From: Bacilli bacterium
GTDB lineage: Bacteria > Bacillota_I > Bacilli_A > RF39 > UBA660
Direction of reading: 5' to 3'
DNA: 40,054 bases
NCBI GenBank assembly: GCA_017435255.1
Contig: JAFSFI010000001.1
Location: 1 to 40,054 of the forward strand
The position numbers were made by a program, and so were the translations under genes. The notes under the pieces were generated by a model. It saw only the letters and a program-made list of their open reading frames with translations. It made no database searches and was not told the DNA's origin. Shown in pieces: positions 7,758 to 16,546 of the stretch. Within the stretch, counting starts at the first letter, position 1. Each line of letters starts with the position of its first letter.

Positions 7758-9665
7758 ATGTTTTTTAAAAGCATTGATAAAAGAATAAAAATTGTATTAT
7801 TAATAGTTGTTTATATGTTTGTTGTAGTTATATTAAAGGTAGCATATGTACAACTGGTTAATTATTCAAAACTAAATGAATTAGCAAAAGATCTATGGAG
7901 TAGAGAACTACCTATTGCAGCAGATAGAGGAAAAATCTTAGATAGAAATGGAGTGGTACTTGCAGACAATATTACTACTACTAGTTTAGTACTTATTCCT
8001 AATCAAATAACTGATAAAGAACAAGCATCAATTAAGTTGTCAGAAATACTTGGAGTAAATAAAGAAGAAATGGATAAGCATGTGTATAAAGAGACTTCCA
8101 TTGAAAGAGTCCACCCAGAAGGTAGACAGTTGTCGTATGAAATTGCTGATAAAATAGATTCACTAAATTTAGATGGAATTTATCTTGTAAAAGAATCAAA
8201 AAGATATTATCCATATGGCGATGATTTATCGCACGTTTTAGGTTATGTAGGAATAGATAATCAAGGGTTATCTGGATTAGAGTTAGAATACGATGAGTAT
8301 TTAACTGGAGAAAATGGTGCGATTAAATACTTTTCTGATGCCAAGGGTAATACTTTAGATATATCTGAAGTATATGAGTCACCACAGTCTGGAATAGATA
8401 TACAGTTAACAATAGATTATAACATTCAAAAGTCGGTTGAAAGAGAGCTTGATAATGTAGTTGATATGTTTTCTCCTGATATGGCTCTTGCTATGGTAAT
8501 GGATCCTAATACAGGAGAAATATTAGCAATGAGTAGTAGGCCGACATATGATTCTAATAATTATAGTGATTATTCTATGGAGGTATTAAGTAGAAATTTA
8601 CCTATTTGGGCTTCATATGAACCAGGAAGTACTTTTAAAATAATTACTACTGCAGCGGCAGTAGAAGAAAATGTAATAAATTTAGAAACAGACACTTTTC
8701 ATGACTCCGGTTCAGTTACTATTAGTGGTGCCAGAATTGGATGTTGGAAAGCAGGTGGACATGGTCATCAAACATTTCTACAAGTATTAGAAAATTCTTG
8801 TAACCCAGGATTTGTAAAGATGGGGCAGTTACTTGGAAAAGAAACTTTATTTTCCTATATAGATCTATTTGGTTTTGGTTCTAAAACAGGTATAGATTTG
8901 AATGGGGAAGGTAAGGGAATAATATTTCCGCTTGATAGAGTAGGAGAACTTGAACTTGCTACAACTGCATTTGGTCAAGGAGTAAGTGTAACTCCAATAC
9001 AACAAGTAACAGCAGTATCCGCAGTAGTTAATGGTGGTCATCTATACAAACCATACATTGTTAAAAATTTCTTAGAACCAGAAACAGGAAGTATTATTAA
9101 AAGTAATGAAAAAGTTAAGGTGCGAAAAACTATAAGTAAAGAAACAAGTGATATTATGAGATATGCTTTAGAAAGTGTCGTAGCTCGTGGTGGTGGTAAA
9201 TATGCATATATTGATGGATATAGAATAGGTGGTAAAACAGGTACAGCTCAAAAGGTGGAGAATGGGAAGTATTTAGTAAACAATTATATTATGTCTTTTA
9301 TGGCAGTAGTACCTGCAAATGATCCAAAAGCGGTTCTATATGTAGCAATAGATAATCCTAAAAATACAGCTCTTTTATCAAGCTATACAACGGCACCTAT
9401 TGCAAGAAGAATACTATTAGATATTATTGATGCATTAGATATAGAAAGGCAAGAAGGCGCAATAGAAAAAGTAAAACAATGGGACGATCCAATATACTAT
9501 ACAGTTCCCAATGTAATAGGAATGACAGTAAAAGAAGCTACAAAGACTTTATATCCATTAGAAGTAGAATATTCTGGAAATGGAGATAAAGTGGTAGAAC
9601 AATCACCTTCAGTAGGTGAAAGAGTTGTATCCACTTCAAAAATAAGGTTGTTATTGGGGGATTAA
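7758..9665 (+). CDS. Penicillin-binding transpeptidase, SpoVD/PBP2B (FtsI) type, with one PASTA domain
   Basis: This 635-residue class B penicillin-binding protein cross-links peptidoglycan outside the membrane. A short cytoplasmic tail and one membrane helix (about 10-32) are followed by the dimerisation domain (AADRGKILDRNG, about 55-65). The transpeptidase motifs are complete: S291-T-F-K294, S347-C-N349 and K493-T-G495. One PASTA domain (TVPNVIGMTVKEATK, about 578-635) ends the protein, as in SpoVD. The ATG at 7758 follows AGGTGAAGG; an in-frame GTG at 7749 is part of that site. Its position before mraY and an ftsW-type gene matches the division and cell-wall cluster order. Whether it serves division or spores cannot be read from the sequence. 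Confidence 0.93.
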   Translation: MFFKSIDKRIKIVLLIVVYMFVVVILKVAYVQLVNYSKLNELAKDLWSRELPIAADRGKILDRNGVVLADNITTTSLVLIPNQITDKEQASIKLSEILGVNKEEMDKHVYKETSIERVHPEGRQLSYEIADKIDSLNLDGIYLVKESKRYYPYGDDLSHVLGYVGIDNQGLSGLELEYDEYLTGENGAIKYFSDAKGNTLDISEVYESPQSGIDIQLTIDYNIQKSVERELDNVVDMFSPDMALAMVMDPNTGEILAMSSRPTYDSNNYSDYSMEVLSRNLPIWASYEPGSTFKIITTAAAVEENVINLETDTFHDSGSVTISGARIGCWKAGGHGHQTFLQVLENSCNPGFVKMGQLLGKETLFSYIDLFGFGSKTGIDLNGEGKGIIFPLDRVGELELATTAFGQGVSVTPIQQVTAVSAVVNGGHLYKPYIVKNFLEPETGSIIKSNEKVKVRKTISKETSDIMRYALESVVARGGGKYAYIDGYRIGGKTGTAQKVENGKYLVNNYIMSFMAVVPANDPKAVLYVAIDNPKNTALLSSYTTAPIARRILLDIIDALDIERQEGAIEKVKQWDDPIYYTVPNVIGMTVKEATKTLYPLEVEYSGNGDKVVEQSPSVGERVVSTSKIRLLLGD

Positions 9666-9676
9666 TTTTGTGTAAA

Positions 9677-9705
9677 TTGACATTTTATAAGGTTTGTGAT
9701 ACAAT
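9677..9705 (+). promoter_or_regulatory. Strong sigma-A promoter for the Fic gene
   Basis: TTGACA (9677-9682), a 17-base spacer and TACAAT (9700-9705), close to consensus. It starts 12 bases after the PBP stop codon. The initiation point near 9712 rules out the upstream in-frame start at 9668. Confidence 0.8.
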
Positions 9706-9730
9706 ATGCGCAACTAGAGGGGGTAATAGT

Positions 9731-10675
9731 ATGATGGAGATTTTAGATTCATTAAGAGAATTTGATGAAGAAGAAGCTAAATTATATATGCAATTGCTTT
9801 TTGATGGTTATATGACACGAAAAAAAGAAAAAAGATTGTTTGAAGAAACCAACAGAACACCGCAGTTAATAATATTAACTTACTATACATGTGTAAAAAA
9901 ACCACAATTTAATAAAATATATGAGTTGTTTAAAAATAAGTATATTTCCGAAGATGAGATTAAAAAATTTAGGGAAAGATATATTTATAATGAAAACAAA
10001 TTAGAAGATGTTCATACACGAGAAGAAAAACTGGGGTTAAGAAAAGTTTATGACTATATCCAAGCAAAAGAAGATTTGGATAATATAAACTTATATACTT
10101 TATCAGATATCCACGAAATACTATATTCACACACACCTTATCCTGAATACGGTGGTAAATATCGTACTGACATGAGGTTTTTACCAAATAGTGGAGTAGA
10201 TTTAACCCCTCCATATTTAATTGTTCATGAGATGAATGCATTAAAACCAGAAATAGATGAACTAGTTGCAATGGGAAATGAATTAGGTCGAAATATTGAA
10301 CCAGAAAAAATACTTGATTACGTTGATAGGTGTATCGAATTAAAATGTAAGTTTATAAAAATTCATCCATTCTTTGATGGTAACGGTAGAAGTGTTAGAG
10401 CATTTACTAACTTATTATTTAGGTTAGCTAACATCCCACCAGTATATATTGAAAACAAAGAAAGAGTAAAATACGGTGAAGCGATGAATGCTGCACTTGC
10501 AGATAATGATTTAAGTAAAATAAAAGGATTCTATTACTATAAAATATGTGATTCTATTATTAGTTTAGATATGCATTTAGAAACCGATAAACATGAAGAA
10601 CAAGAAGATGATAAGAGTAATTTAGGGAAACCACCCGTTAAAAAGTTAACTGTTTTTCCAAATAATAAAAATTAA
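9731..10675 (+). CDS. Fic-domain protein (probable AMP transferase)
   Basis: The 314-residue protein contains the complete Fic motif HPFFDGNGRSVR at 212-223, with the catalytic histidine H212, the phosphate-binding GNGR and the final arginine. Family members usually transfer AMP from ATP to a hydroxyl side chain of a target protein. The N-terminal 100 residues are helical, and residues 120-200 hold the Fic-core helices. No clear inhibitory (S/T)xxxE(G/N) helix is evident to me and no small antitoxin gene lies next to it. I chose the ATG at 9731, after AGAGGGGG. The gene has its own promoter and terminator, so it is an independent unit inserted between the PBP and mraY genes. The target is unknown. 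Confidence 0.88.
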   Translation: MMEILDSLREFDEEEAKLYMQLLFDGYMTRKKEKRLFEETNRTPQLIILTYYTCVKKPQFNKIYELFKNKYISEDEIKKFRERYIYNENKLEDVHTREEKLGLRKVYDYIQAKEDLDNINLYTLSDIHEILYSHTPYPEYGGKYRTDMRFLPNSGVDLTPPYLIVHEMNALKPEIDELVAMGNELGRNIEPEKILDYVDRCIELKCKFIKIHPFFDGNGRSVRAFTNLLFRLANIPPVYIENKERVKYGEAMNAALADNDLSKIKGFYYYKICDSIISLDMHLETDKHEEQEDDKSNLGKPPVKKLTVFPNNKN

Positions 10676-10695
10676 AAGAGCTTATGCTCTTTTTT
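10674..10695 (+). terminator. Intrinsic terminator of the Fic gene
   Basis: An 8-bp stem (AAAAGAGC/GCTCTTTT, loop TTAT) runs into a T-tract. The gene's TAA stop overlaps the base of the stem. Confidence 0.85.
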
Positions 10696-10807
10696 GTTTA
10701 AATAAGAATATTATTATTATGTTTTCGAATATATTATAAAGAGAGAACAAAGTGTAAATAAATGTCTAATACTTAATTTTATAAGCAATTTATTATATAA
10801 TTATAGT

Positions 10808-10813
10808 ATAATC
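10808..10813 (+). promoter_or_regulatory. Probable -10 box upstream of mraY
   Basis: A perfect TATAAT lies 25 bases before the mraY start. No convincing -35 box lies upstream. The 160-base gap from 10676 otherwise holds only the Fic terminator and AT-rich sequence. Confidence 0.5.
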
Positions 10814-10838
10814 TTAGTACAGGTTTGGAGTGAGATAA

Positions 10839-11828
10839 ATGTCAGGAATGTTATTATTAACAAAATCCGTTTTTGCAGTTATGATAGGTTTTTTATCATC
10901 AGTGTTATTAGGTTTAGTATTAATTCCAATGTTAAAGAAATTGAAAGTTGGTCAACGTATAAGCATATTTGTAGGTGATAGCCATAAAAGTAAAGAAGGT
11001 ACACCTACGATGGGAGGATTAATATTTATAATTCCGACCCTTTTAGCAACATTATTTTTAGTTCTAACTAATAAAATAGAATTTTCTACTAATTTAGGGA
11101 TCATATTACTGGTATTTACAGGTTATTCAATTATCGGTTTTATGGACGATTATTTAAGTTTAAAGAAGAAAAATAATGAGGGATTAACAACTATTCAGAA
11201 ATTGCTATTACAAGTATTGATTGCTTTAGGATTCTTCTATTTATATATGAAGAATGGAGGTCAAACCGCATTAATAGTATCTACTTTAGGAATAAATATA
11301 GAAATGTCATGGTTTTATGGTGTGTTCTTATTATTTATCTTGGTAGGAAGTAGTAATGCGGTTAATTTAACAGATGGATTAGATGGATTAGCAGGTGGCC
11401 TTTCTGCAATTGCATTTATTGCATTTAGTTTAATTTCTTTAATGGTAGGATTTGAAGAAATAGGTATTTTCTCCTTCGTATTAACTGGTGCGATATTTGG
11501 TTTCTTAATATATAACACACATCCCGCAAAAGTATTTATGGGAGATACTGGGTCTCTTGCATTAGGTGCAGTTATGGGTGCTGTTGCAATACTGACACAT
11601 AGAGAAGTAACTTTATTAGTAGTTGCAAGTGTCTTTGTAATAGAAACATTAAGTGTAATCTTACAAGTATTTTGGTTATTAGTATTTAAGAAAAAATTAT
11701 TCTTAATGACACCAATTCACCATCATTTTGAAAAATTAGGATGGAAAGAACAAGATATTGTTAAATTATTTTGGGTAGTAGGATTAATTCTTGCTATGTC
11801 TGGAATATTCTTTGGAGTTTGGCTATAA
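10839..11828 (+). CDS. mraY: Phospho-N-acetylmuramoyl-pentapeptide transferase (MraY)
   Basis: MraY joins UDP-MurNAc-pentapeptide to undecaprenyl phosphate to make lipid I at the inner face of the membrane. The 329-residue, roughly ten-helix protein has the family's signature blocks: HKSKEGTPTMGG near residue 48, FMDDYLSL with its aspartate pair near 101, NAVNLTDGLDGLAGG near 175, GDTGSLALGA, and the histidine-rich TPIHHHFEKLGW near 290. Length is normal for MraY. A purine-rich site precedes the ATG at 10839. A SEDS polymerase gene follows by 20 bases, so the pair likely forms an operon making and polymerising wall precursor. Confidence 0.97.
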   Translation: MSGMLLLTKSVFAVMIGFLSSVLLGLVLIPMLKKLKVGQRISIFVGDSHKSKEGTPTMGGLIFIIPTLLATLFLVLTNKIEFSTNLGIILLVFTGYSIIGFMDDYLSLKKKNNEGLTTIQKLLLQVLIALGFFYLYMKNGGQTALIVSTLGINIEMSWFYGVFLLFILVGSSNAVNLTDGLDGLAGGLSAIAFIAFSLISLMVGFEEIGIFSFVLTGAIFGFLIYNTHPAKVFMGDTGSLALGAVMGAVAILTHREVTLLVVASVFVIETLSVILQVFWLLVFKKKLFLMTPIHHHFEKLGWKEQDIVKLFWVVGLILAMSGIFFGVWL

Positions 11829-11848
11829 GATATATAAAGGTGATTTTA

Positions 11849-12937
11849 TTGAAAAAAAACATCGATATATATCTTTTTTTTGCAGTAATTTTATTAACTA
11901 TCTTTGGAATAGTAATGATATATTCATCATCTTATATTTGGGCTGAATATAAATTTGATGATCCTTTTAAGTATGCCAAACAACAAGGGTTATTTGCTGT
12001 AATAGGAACCTTTTTAATGCTGTTAATTAGTAAAATAGACTATAAAATTTATGAAAAGAAATCTGTACCAATTTTTGTTTTATGCATTATACTTCTTATT
12101 TTAGTTTTAATTCCTGGAATAGGGAAAATACGAAATGGTAGTAGAAGTTGGTTTGGTATAGGTTCGTTTGGTGTACAGCCAAGTGAGTTTGCAAAATTAG
12201 GTTTAATTATTTTAACAAGTAAATACCTTAGTAAATCTAATAAATTTATAAAGAAACTAACAACAGGAGTTTTTCCAATTTTAGGTGTTTTATTTCTAGT
12301 TTTTGGACTAATTATGTTACAACCTGATTTTGGAACAGGAATGATTATTGTTGTATCTATTATTGCAATGATGTTTGTTGCAGGAGTTAATATGAAATTC
12401 TTTTTTGGCCTTGGAGCAATAGGGGTAGTAGGGATTATTGTGTTGATTCTAATTGCACCATATAGAATGGATAGAATAACATCGTTTATTGATCCTTGGA
12501 GTGATCCGTTAGGGACTGGATTTCAAATAATTCAATCTTTATATGCAATAGGTCCAGGAGGACTCTTAGGAATGGGGTTTTTAAATTCGAGACAAAAACA
12601 TTTTTATTTACCAGAACCTCAAACCGATTTTATTTTTTCAATAATAAGTGAAGAGTTTGGTATTTTAGGAATTATAATTGTTGCAAGTCTTTTTGTTTTT
12701 ATTTTGTATAGAGGAATTGAAATAGCGCTTAACTGTCATGATTTGTTTGGTAAATATTTGGCTTTTGGAATGATATTTCAAATACTAATTCAAGCAGTTA
12801 TGAATTTGATGGTGGTAGTTGGATTAATTCCAGTTACAGGGGTAACACTTCCATTCCTTTCTTATGGAGGAAGTTCACTTTTAATAAGTATGATAAGCAT
12901 TGGAATACTTTTAAATATTTCAAGGAGCGCTACTTAA
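11849..12937 (+). CDS. SEDS-family peptidoglycan glycosyltransferase (FtsW/SpoVE/RodA type)
   Basis: The 362-residue polytopic protein belongs to the SEDS family, which polymerises lipid II into glycan strands. Diagnostic segments are an early IYSSS, NGSRSWFGIGSFGVQPSEFAK, a middle LQPDFGTG and the C-terminal VTLPFLSYGGSSLL. The start is a TTG at 11849, placed 8 bases after AAGGTGAT; an in-frame ATG at 11771 lies inside mraY and lacks a site. The location after mraY and near a class B PBP favours the FtsW/SpoVE branch over RodA, but the branch cannot be fixed by eye. The family normally works as a pair with a class B PBP such as the one at 7758. Confidence 0.9.
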   Translation: MKKNIDIYLFFAVILLTIFGIVMIYSSSYIWAEYKFDDPFKYAKQQGLFAVIGTFLMLLISKIDYKIYEKKSVPIFVLCIILLILVLIPGIGKIRNGSRSWFGIGSFGVQPSEFAKLGLIILTSKYLSKSNKFIKKLTTGVFPILGVLFLVFGLIMLQPDFGTGMIIVVSIIAMMFVAGVNMKFFFGLGAIGVVGIIVLILIAPYRMDRITSFIDPWSDPLGTGFQIIQSLYAIGPGGLLGMGFLNSRQKHFYLPEPQTDFIFSIISEEFGILGIIIVASLFVFILYRGIEIALNCHDLFGKYLAFGMIFQILIQAVMNLMVVVGLIPVTGVTLPFLSYGGSSLLISMISIGILLNISRSAT

Positions 12938-13020
12938 CAAAAAAGATATATAGAAAAAATATAGATTTATAACACAAAAATAATTGCTAGTAATTGACCT
13001 TATAAATACAAATTAGCTAG

Positions 13021-13046
13021 AAATCAAGTGTTAACTTGATTTTTTT
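13021..13046 (+). terminator. Intrinsic terminator after the mraY/SEDS operon
   Basis: A 9-bp perfect stem (AAATCAAGT/ACTTGATTT, loop GTTA) is followed by a T-run. It closes the operon 84 bases after the SEDS stop codon. Confidence 0.85.
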
Positions 13047-13069
13047 CGTTTTTTAATTTCAAATATTTA

Positions 13070-13078
13070 TGTTATAAT
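13070..13078 (+). promoter_or_regulatory. Extended -10 promoter of the pentose-lipid cluster
   Basis: TGTTATAAT lies 22 bases before the ATG at 13101. The -35 region is weak. The promoter directly follows the preceding terminator, so 13101-17560 starts as a separate transcription unit. Confidence 0.6.
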
Positions 13079-13100
13079 TATATAGTTAGGGGATGATGAC

Positions 13101-15638
13101 ATGTTAAAGAAATATAAGACAGAAATTATAATCTTTTTATTAAGTTTTTTATTCTATTTCATATTAGGGACAATATTATCATATTATTTGGGGACTGCTA
13201 ATTTTTGGAATGTATTATTTGATTTAGATACTCCAAGAGTAGTAGGGGATTTATCGTTAAGAGATTTTAATCATTATCGAACTTCAGTTCATCCACTTTT
13301 TGTAATTTGTTTTCAACCAATTGTTTGGATATTAAATAAAGTAATTCACGATCCAATAATTACTATTGTTTTAATTCAAAGTATTATATCATCAATAAGT
13401 TTAGTTGCAATATACACTATATTTAAGAAAATAGGATTAAAAAGAGTTATTAGTATTTGTTTGTCGATAATATTTGGTGTTAGTTTTGGACAAGTAATTT
13501 TCACTGCATCAATAGAAACATACATTTTTGCTCAGTTTTTTTTAATGTTATTATGGGTTTTTGCGGCATTTAAAATGGATAAAAAATTTAATTATTGGGA
13601 CTATATTATATTAACAATTCTAGGTATTGGAAGTGTTGCTGTTACTATAACTAATTTTATGCAATTTTTAATAATAATGTTTTTCTTAGTTTTTTTAAAT
13701 AAAAACATTGAAAAAAGATGGTTAACAGGATTCATTATTATCTTTTGTGCAGGCGCATTATCTGTATTTTTTGCGGAAGTACAAAATATAATTTGGCCAA
13801 CCGCACCTAATTTCTTTTCAAAAAATATTACGGACTTTTTGTATGGAACAAGCGAAGAGTCATTATATTTATCTAAGAATTTAGGGGTTATAAATTTTAT
13901 AAATGTTTTTAATGCTTCATTTGCATATTCGTTTAATATAGCTACTTTTGGTATTCCTGAGAGTGGAATTTATTTAGCATTTAATGTAAGTGTGTTCGTA
14001 AATATAATATCTATATTTTTAGGAATACTATTTGCAATATTTAATATTGTATTTATGGTCAAAACAAAATTTGATATAAAAAGACACAAATTATATTATG
14101 CATTAGTATTAACTTATTTGTTTAATATGGGATTGCACTTATTTTATGGTAATGTAATTTCGTTTATTTATGTATGCCACTTTAATTTTATATTTATTTT
14201 GATTCTAGCTTATTTATGGAAGTATTTTGATTTTAAATTGTTGAATAACAAAGCATTAATTTATACTGCTACCACAATCTTAGTATTATTATCTTTCAAA
14301 AACATTATTATAATGTTTGTTGAATTATTCCCTTTGTATAATAAGATAGAGTATTTTAAAATTTTACCAATATTAATAATTTGTATTACATTAATATTAT
14401 TAATTCTAATAATTATCATGAAGAAATATATTAAATGTATTTTGGTTATATTATCTATTGTTATTTCTTGTTTGTTTTGGTGCTTCATTAATAGAGAAAA
14501 ACCTATATGTATTGATGATTGTAGTGTGATAGAAATATATGAAGAAAGTTTTCATACATATAAATATCAACTTACTGATATGAAAAATGTTTTTAGCGTA
14601 GGAAATTATAGTAATAGGGATGAACCTATTGGAATTTATTATTTTGGTATGGCAGATAGAAGGAAAATTCTATATAAAGATGGTAAATTAATTGATATTA
14701 AAACAAAAGAAGTTTTAAAAGAATTTAAATATGAAAAAGAGTTAATTGTTCCTAATGAATATACTGTTATTCTAGAAAATGGTGATAATTTTTATAAAAT
14801 TTATGAAGATGAAAACGGTGTGTTCTTAGATGAAAATGGTGATGTTGAAGTACTATCTGTAGGAAACAAAAAAATAAATTTACCTGAATTTGATTCTTAT
14901 AAATATTCAGAAGTTTTAAAAGTTTTACATCAAGAAATTTTATTTAATGTAGATGGAGATATTCCTAAACCTAATTTAATTGGTTATGACGAGGCGTGGT
15001 ATAGAGATACAATGTTAGCAACTATGGTTTTTGAAGAAACTGATAATTTGTCATTGTTAGAAAATTGGTTATATACAGTCAATAGTATTTATGATTATTC
15101 TAGAAGTAAAGATATACAAGAAACGGATAATCTCGGAGAATTATTATATATTATTGCTGCAGTAGGAGTGGATAGAGAAGACTTAGTGAACGAAATATTA
15201 CAAGAAGTTAATAATATAAAAAGAGAAGATGGTTCTATAGGTGGTAATGTTGATGGATATTATCAAACATATTATCCAACCGCTTTAATGTTAAATGCTG
15301 CTAATAAATTAGGAATTACAGTGGATTTAACTATTCCACAATATGATGATGGCTATGCCAAACTAACTTGGTATTATAACAAAAATTTTGTAACAGGAGC
15401 TTCCGTTGATACTAGATTTTATCCATATTTAAACTGGGCATTTTATAATTATGCTGGATGGGGTAGTTTGTTTGTTTTAGATGAAATATATCCATTAAGT
15501 TATGAAGGTGGAGATACTTCAACACCAGGTAAAGTAGAAGGAGAATGCTTTATTTCTGAATATTATTGTAATCAACAATTATACATTTCACATATGTGGC
15601 ACGCTTCAGAGATGTTTCTATATTTAAAAAATTATTAA
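13101..15638 (+). CDS. GT-C-like membrane glycosyltransferase with C-terminal soluble domain
   Basis: The 845-residue protein has about eleven membrane helices in residues 1-460 and a soluble C-terminal half. The first external loop (about 34-66, FDLDTPRVVGDLSLRDFNHYRTSVHPLF) is acidic and ends in an R-x-x-x-HP segment, as in GT-C enzymes that use polyprenyl-phosphate sugars; D41, D43 or D50 could be catalytic. Residues about 480-590 look beta-rich. From about 600 the sequence is helical, with YDEAWYRDTMLATMVF at 629-644, reminiscent of (alpha/alpha)6 toroid sugar-acting enzymes. Only the topology and GT-C resemblance are reasonably supported; substrate and the role of the C-terminal domain are inference. 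Two genes for building and flipping a prenyl-linked sugar follow 14 and 12 bases apart. Confidence 0.65.
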   Translation: MLKKYKTEIIIFLLSFLFYFILGTILSYYLGTANFWNVLFDLDTPRVVGDLSLRDFNHYRTSVHPLFVICFQPIVWILNKVIHDPIITIVLIQSIISSISLVAIYTIFKKIGLKRVISICLSIIFGVSFGQVIFTASIETYIFAQFFLMLLWVFAAFKMDKKFNYWDYIILTILGIGSVAVTITNFMQFLIIMFFLVFLNKNIEKRWLTGFIIIFCAGALSVFFAEVQNIIWPTAPNFFSKNITDFLYGTSEESLYLSKNLGVINFINVFNASFAYSFNIATFGIPESGIYLAFNVSVFVNIISIFLGILFAIFNIVFMVKTKFDIKRHKLYYALVLTYLFNMGLHLFYGNVISFIYVCHFNFIFILILAYLWKYFDFKLLNNKALIYTATTILVLLSFKNIIIMFVELFPLYNKIEYFKILPILIICITLILLILIIIMKKYIKCILVILSIVISCLFWCFINREKPICIDDCSVIEIYEESFHTYKYQLTDMKNVFSVGNYSNRDEPIGIYYFGMADRRKILYKDGKLIDIKTKEVLKEFKYEKELIVPNEYTVILENGDNFYKIYEDENGVFLDENGDVEVLSVGNKKINLPEFDSYKYSEVLKVLHQEILFNVDGDIPKPNLIGYDEAWYRDTMLATMVFEETDNLSLLENWLYTVNSIYDYSRSKDIQETDNLGELLYIIAAVGVDREDLVNEILQEVNNIKREDGSIGGNVDGYYQTYYPTALMLNAANKLGITVDLTIPQYDDGYAKLTWYYNKNFVTGASVDTRFYPYLNWAFYNYAGWGSLFVLDEIYPLSYEGGDTSTPGKVEGECFISEYYCNQQLYISHMWHASEMFLYLKNY

Positions 15639-15652
15639 AATAGGTGATGTAA

Positions 15653-16534
15653 ATGAAAAAATATTTAAAATTGATTAGAGTAAAACATTATATAAAAAAT
15701 GGGCTTATATTTTTGCCACTTTTCTTTAGTCAAAGTTTTTTGAAATTTAATTTATTAAGAAACGTACTATTATCCTTTTTATCATTTAGTTTTATGTGTT
15801 CAGTTGTATATATTATCAACGATTTAAACGATATAGAAAAAGATAGAAAGCATCCCATAAAAAAGAAAAGACCACTAGCTTCGGGTGAGATTAGTAAAAA
15901 AGAGGCAATATTTATAATGATAGTTTTATTTGTTCTATCGATTTTAATTAATGTATTGATATCTACCAACAACTACTATTCATTGTTGCTATTATTGGGA
16001 TATTTAGTTTTAAATATTCTGTATAGTTGTGGTCTGAAAAATATAGTGTTATTGGACATTGCGATATTAGTTTCAGGGTTTTTAATAAGAATTCTTTATG
16101 GTTCGTCTGTTGCTGATATATCTATATCTAATTGGTTATATTTAACGGTTATGTCTATGGCATTTTATTTGGGACTGGGTAAAAGAAAAAAAGAGCTTGA
16201 AAAAAATAGTGATGTTTCTAGAAAAGTATTATCTAAATATAATCATGAGTTTTTAGATAAAAATATGTATTTGTGTATGACGCTAACCATTGTTTTTTAT
16301 GCATTGTGGACAATTGATCCATCTATTGCAACAATCCATTCTGGAATGGTTTGGACAGTGCCAATTGTTTTACTTATTTGCATGAAGTATAGTTTAGATG
16401 TAGAAGGATCTTCTTTTGGGGACCCTGTAGATGTAGTAACTAAAGATAAAATTCTTTTATCAATGGTTTTTATTTATATATTAATTATGACATGGATATT
16501 TTATGGTAGCGAACTTTTCAAAGTCTTTTGTTAG
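15653..16534 (+). CDS. UbiA-family prenyltransferase, decaprenyl-phosphate phosphoribosyltransferase type
   Basis: The 293-residue protein has about eight or nine membrane helices. Its motif N56-D57-L-N-D60-x-x-x-D64, followed by RKHPIKKKRPLASG, is the metal/PRPP-binding block of the UbiA branch that includes mycobacterial Rv3806c, which transfers 5-phosphoribose from PRPP to decaprenyl phosphate. The branch signature (NDxxDxExDRxHPxKxxRPxAxG) fits closely, so I call this branch and not a menaquinone or haem prenyltransferase. No polyisoprenoid-quinone genes are nearby. The next gene carries a HAD phosphatase domain, which could remove the 5-phosphate. Confidence 0.82.
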   Translation: MKKYLKLIRVKHYIKNGLIFLPLFFSQSFLKFNLLRNVLLSFLSFSFMCSVVYIINDLNDIEKDRKHPIKKKRPLASGEISKKEAIFIMIVLFVLSILINVLISTNNYYSLLLLLGYLVLNILYSCGLKNIVLLDIAILVSGFLIRILYGSSVADISISNWLYLTVMSMAFYLGLGKRKKELEKNSDVSRKVLSKYNHEFLDKNMYLCMTLTIVFYALWTIDPSIATIHSGMVWTVPIVLLICMKYSLDVEGSSFGDPVDVVTKDKILLSMVFIYILIMTWIFYGSELFKVFC

Positions 16535-16546
16535 GAGGAGGTTGCT

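Noticed and set aside
10676..10838. Riboswitch or small RNA in the gap before mraY
   Set aside because: Only the Fic terminator, AT-rich sequence and a -10 box are visible; no conserved RNA motif was recognised.
15653..16534. Quinone or haem prenyltransferase
   Set aside because: The RKHPIKKKRPLASG block and the adjacent HAD phosphatase fit the phosphoribosyltransferase branch better.
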